Shown here piece after piece: positions 62,163 through 64,000 of a stretch of DNA of 64,000 nucleotides (its first letter is position 1; each line of letters begins with the position of its first letter). The stretch lies in assembly GCA_023439125.1 (NCBI GenBank), contig JAEXOU010000015.1:62001-126000 (forward strand). Direction: 5' to 3'. The notes beneath the pieces are model-generated. The model made no database searches, was not told the origin of the DNA, and saw nothing but the letters and a program-made list of their open reading frames with translations. A program made the position numbers and the translations under genes. Source of the DNA: Bacillota bacterium. GTDB lineage: Bacteria; Bacillota; Clostridia; Lachnospirales; Lachnospiraceae.

Positions 62163-63491
62163 TTAGTCATTTAAGAAGCCCTTATAATGACGTACAAGCA
62201 TCTGTGATTCAACCTGCTTCATTGTCTCAAGAACAACACCTACAACGATAATAACCGAAGTACCGCCGAATGAAACCTGTGCATTAAACATACCTGAAAA
62301 CGCAATTGGAATAACTGCTACTATGGTTAAGAATATAGCACCAATAAAGATGATATAATTTAAAACCTTAGTTAAGTACTCGCTTGTTGGCTTACCTGGA
62401 CGAATACCAGGGATAAAACCACCTTGCTTCTTCATATTGTTAGCAACCTCTACTGGATTAAATGTAATCGAAGTATAAAAATATGCAAAGAATATAATTA
62501 AAGCCATGTAGATAAGTAAACCAACAGTGTATTTAAATGCACCATTGTCAAGATCAAACCAGTTCTGAGAGTTAAGCATATAAAGAACTTTAGGCCAGAA
62601 ATATGCACGCTCAGCTTGTAAACCGAACATAGAAGCAATAATTATTGGAAACTGCATTAAGGATACAGCAAAGATAACTGGGATAACACCAGCAGTGTTA
62701 ACCTTAAGAGGGATAAAGGAGGATTGTCCACCTACCATCTTTCTTCCCTGAACCTTCTTAGCATATTGAACAGCAATCTTTCTCTGTGCATCCTGAAGAA
62801 GGATAACAACAACAACCATAAATACAATTATAGCTAAAATAATAACTGCAGCAAATACGCCCTTCACTACAGATTTTCCGTTAATGAAAGTATTATATAA
62901 GCCTGAAAGATCAGCTGGCATACCAGCAACGATATTAATCAATAAGATAATTGAGATACCATTACCAACGCCTTTTTCTGTTATTTTCTCGCCTAACCAC
63001 ATTAAGAATGCAGAACCAGCTGTAAATGTACAAGTAATAACAACAATGTTACTAAAAGAAACTCCACCATGAAGAATACCTGAATTACCAAAACCAATAA
63101 CTAATGCCACAGATTCAATAATTGCAAGTGCAATCGTTACATATCTTGATATCTCAGCAATTTTCTTTTTACCATCTTCACCATCTTTCTGAAGCTCTTC
63201 AAGCTTTGGAATTGCAATTGTTAACAACTGCATAATGATAGAAGAAGTAATGTATGGACCAATACCAAGAGCAAATAATGACATCCTGGAGAAAGAACCA
63301 CCGGTGAACGAATCAAGGAAACTCAAACCACTACCAAAATTTTGAGCAAAAAATTGAGTAATGTAATTTTGGTCTACTCCCGGAGCCGGGAGTAAAGAAC
63401 CAATTCTTACTACAATTAAAGCCATGCAAGTAAATAAAATCTTGTTTCTAATATCTTTAATCTTAAACGCATTTCTGAACGTTTTAAACAT
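62163..63491 (-). CDS. secY: Preprotein translocase subunit SecY
   Basis: The ten-segment channel of the Sec system, 442 residues. Signatures: the opening FRNAFKIKDIRNKILFTCMALIVVRIGSLLP, GIGPYITSSIIMQLL, and the C-terminal loop region GFIPGIRPGKPTSEYL. It starts one base after the rplO stop, with GAGGTG upstream. AAGGAGG-led adk follows after 146 bases. Confidence 0.98.
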   Translation of the reverse strand: MFKTFRNAFKIKDIRNKILFTCMALIVVRIGSLLPAPGVDQNYITQFFAQNFGSGLSFLDSFTGGSFSRMSLFALGIGPYITSSIIMQLLTIAIPKLEELQKDGEDGKKKIAEISRYVTIALAIIESVALVIGFGNSGILHGGVSFSNIVVITCTFTAGSAFLMWLGEKITEKGVGNGISIILLINIVAGMPADLSGLYNTFINGKSVVKGVFAAVIILAIIVFMVVVVILLQDAQRKIAVQYAKKVQGRKMVGGQSSFIPLKVNTAGVIPVIFAVSLMQFPIIIASMFGLQAERAYFWPKVLYMLNSQNWFDLDNGAFKYTVGLLIYMALIIFFAYFYTSITFNPVEVANNMKKQGGFIPGIRPGKPTSEYLTKVLNYIIFIGAIFLTIVAVIPIAFSGMFNAQVSFGGTSVIIVVGVVLETMKQVESQMLVRHYKGFLND

Positions 63492-63492
63492 A

Positions 63493-63933
63493 CTAGATCA
63501 CCTCAGCATTTCCACCAAGAGCTTTAATCTTTTCGATAGCGCTTTCAGAGAAAGCCGAAACCTTAACATTAAGCTTCTTAGTTAATTCTCCGTTTCCAAG
63601 AATCTTTACTCCATCTTTTGGATTACTAATGATGCCCATTGCTACCAATGTTTCTGCTGTTACTTCTGCACCATCTTCAAATTTATTTAACATGCTTACG
63701 TTAACTGCAATGATTTCCTTTGAGTTTCTGTTATTGAAGCCTCTCTTTGGAAGTCTTCTATATAAAGGCATCTGACCACCTTCGAAACCTACTCTAGTAG
63801 CTCCAGAACGTGCTTTCTGTCCTTTATGTCCCTTACCAGCAGTTTTACCATTGCCTGAACCGTGACCACGTCCACGTCTGAAGTTCCCACTTTGCTTAGA
63901 ACCATCTGCAGGTCTTAAATCTGTTAAATTCAT
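63493..63933 (-). CDS. rplO: 50S ribosomal protein L15 (uL15)
   Basis: 146 residues: MNLTDLRPADGSK, the Gly/Arg-rich RRGRGHGSGNGKTAGKGHKG and the C-terminal SAFSESAIEKIKALGG. The ATG at 63933 follows GGAGGTG; the GTG nine bases upstream falls in that site. It is co-transcribed with secY. Confidence 0.98.
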   Translation of the reverse strand: MNLTDLRPADGSKQSGNFRRGRGHGSGNGKTAGKGHKGQKARSGATRVGFEGGQMPLYRRLPKRGFNNRNSKEIIAVNVSMLNKFEDGAEVTAETLVAMGIISNPKDGVKILGNGELTKKLNVKVSAFSESAIEKIKALGGNAEVI

Positions 63934-63957
63934 CGTGCGCACCTCCTTACTTTTTAA

Positions 63958-64000
63958 TTAGATCTCTTCAACCTTAACTAAATGTCTAACTTGATTAATC
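63958..64000 (-). CDS. rpmD: 50S ribosomal protein L30 (uL30), C-terminal end
   Basis: The last 13 codons INQVRHLVKVEEI and a TAA stop are in the window; the rest lies beyond its edge. The sequence and the place before rplO identify it as L30. Confidence 0.9.
   Translation of the reverse strand, partial: INQVRHLVKVEEI

Overview
The window looks like chromosomal DNA of a low-GC, spore-forming Firmicute of the Lachnospiraceae (Clostridium cluster XIVa) type, close to Lachnoclostridium phytofermentans in gene content. The grounds are the AT-rich composition, strong AGGAGG ribosome sites, the sporulation protein YtaF, a spore photoproduct lyase-family gene, a long L17 with an internal insertion, and the MKGKDLL/WxKWAAMAACLCLV type of anti-sigma N-terminus. 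The species name is inference.

Layout. 0-11.6 kb: tRNA-Gln, a CDF cation exporter, an ECF sigma/anti-sigma pair, prfC, a lipoprotein, and the threonine-branch operon (ACT regulator, hom, a phosphoglycerate-mutase-like proposed homoserine kinase, lysC). 11.9-14.5 kb (+ strand): nucleosidase, SPL-family radical SAM enzyme and an SDR. 14.5-24 kb: ytaF, then the cell-wall operon ftsE-ftsX-M23 hydrolase-ctp, a CdaR-like regulator, a multi-sugar ABC ATPase and a YitT protein. 24-41 kb: an accessory stretch of mostly single genes (SDR, TrmO, CAT-like and AAC(3)-like acetyltransferases, Nudix, DHH, CPBP, HIT and GNAT proteins), a T-box-controlled second-type ThrRS lacking its TGS domain, a second ECF sigma/anti-sigma module, and a decayed IS30-type transposase. 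41-64 kb: the conserved ribosomal neighbourhood read on the minus strand (rpmD end, rplO, secY, adk, map, infA, rpmJ, rpsM, rpsK, rpsD, rpoA, rplQ; ecfA1-ecfA2-ecfT-truA; rplM-rpsI). It is interrupted by a GGDEF-EAL gene plus a divergent two-component/ABC exporter island (48.9-56 kb) and by an MBOAT/SGNH O-acetylation pair (42.2-44.7 kb).

The most striking content is non-coding. A family of about 200-bp palindromic repeats (7 complete or nearly complete copies, 3 fragments) sits in intergenic regions, all in one orientation, often starting 4-25 bp after the stop codon of a minus-strand gene. In that orientation the inner stem ends in a short T-run, like an intrinsic terminator, and two copies carry paired compensatory changes in their stems. 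A related 280-bp palindrome follows truA, and a separate compound-hairpin family (three copies) ends in a terminator. The long gap between rpmJ and rpsM holds interleaved helices that could form a pseudoknotted leader for the alpha ribosomal operon.
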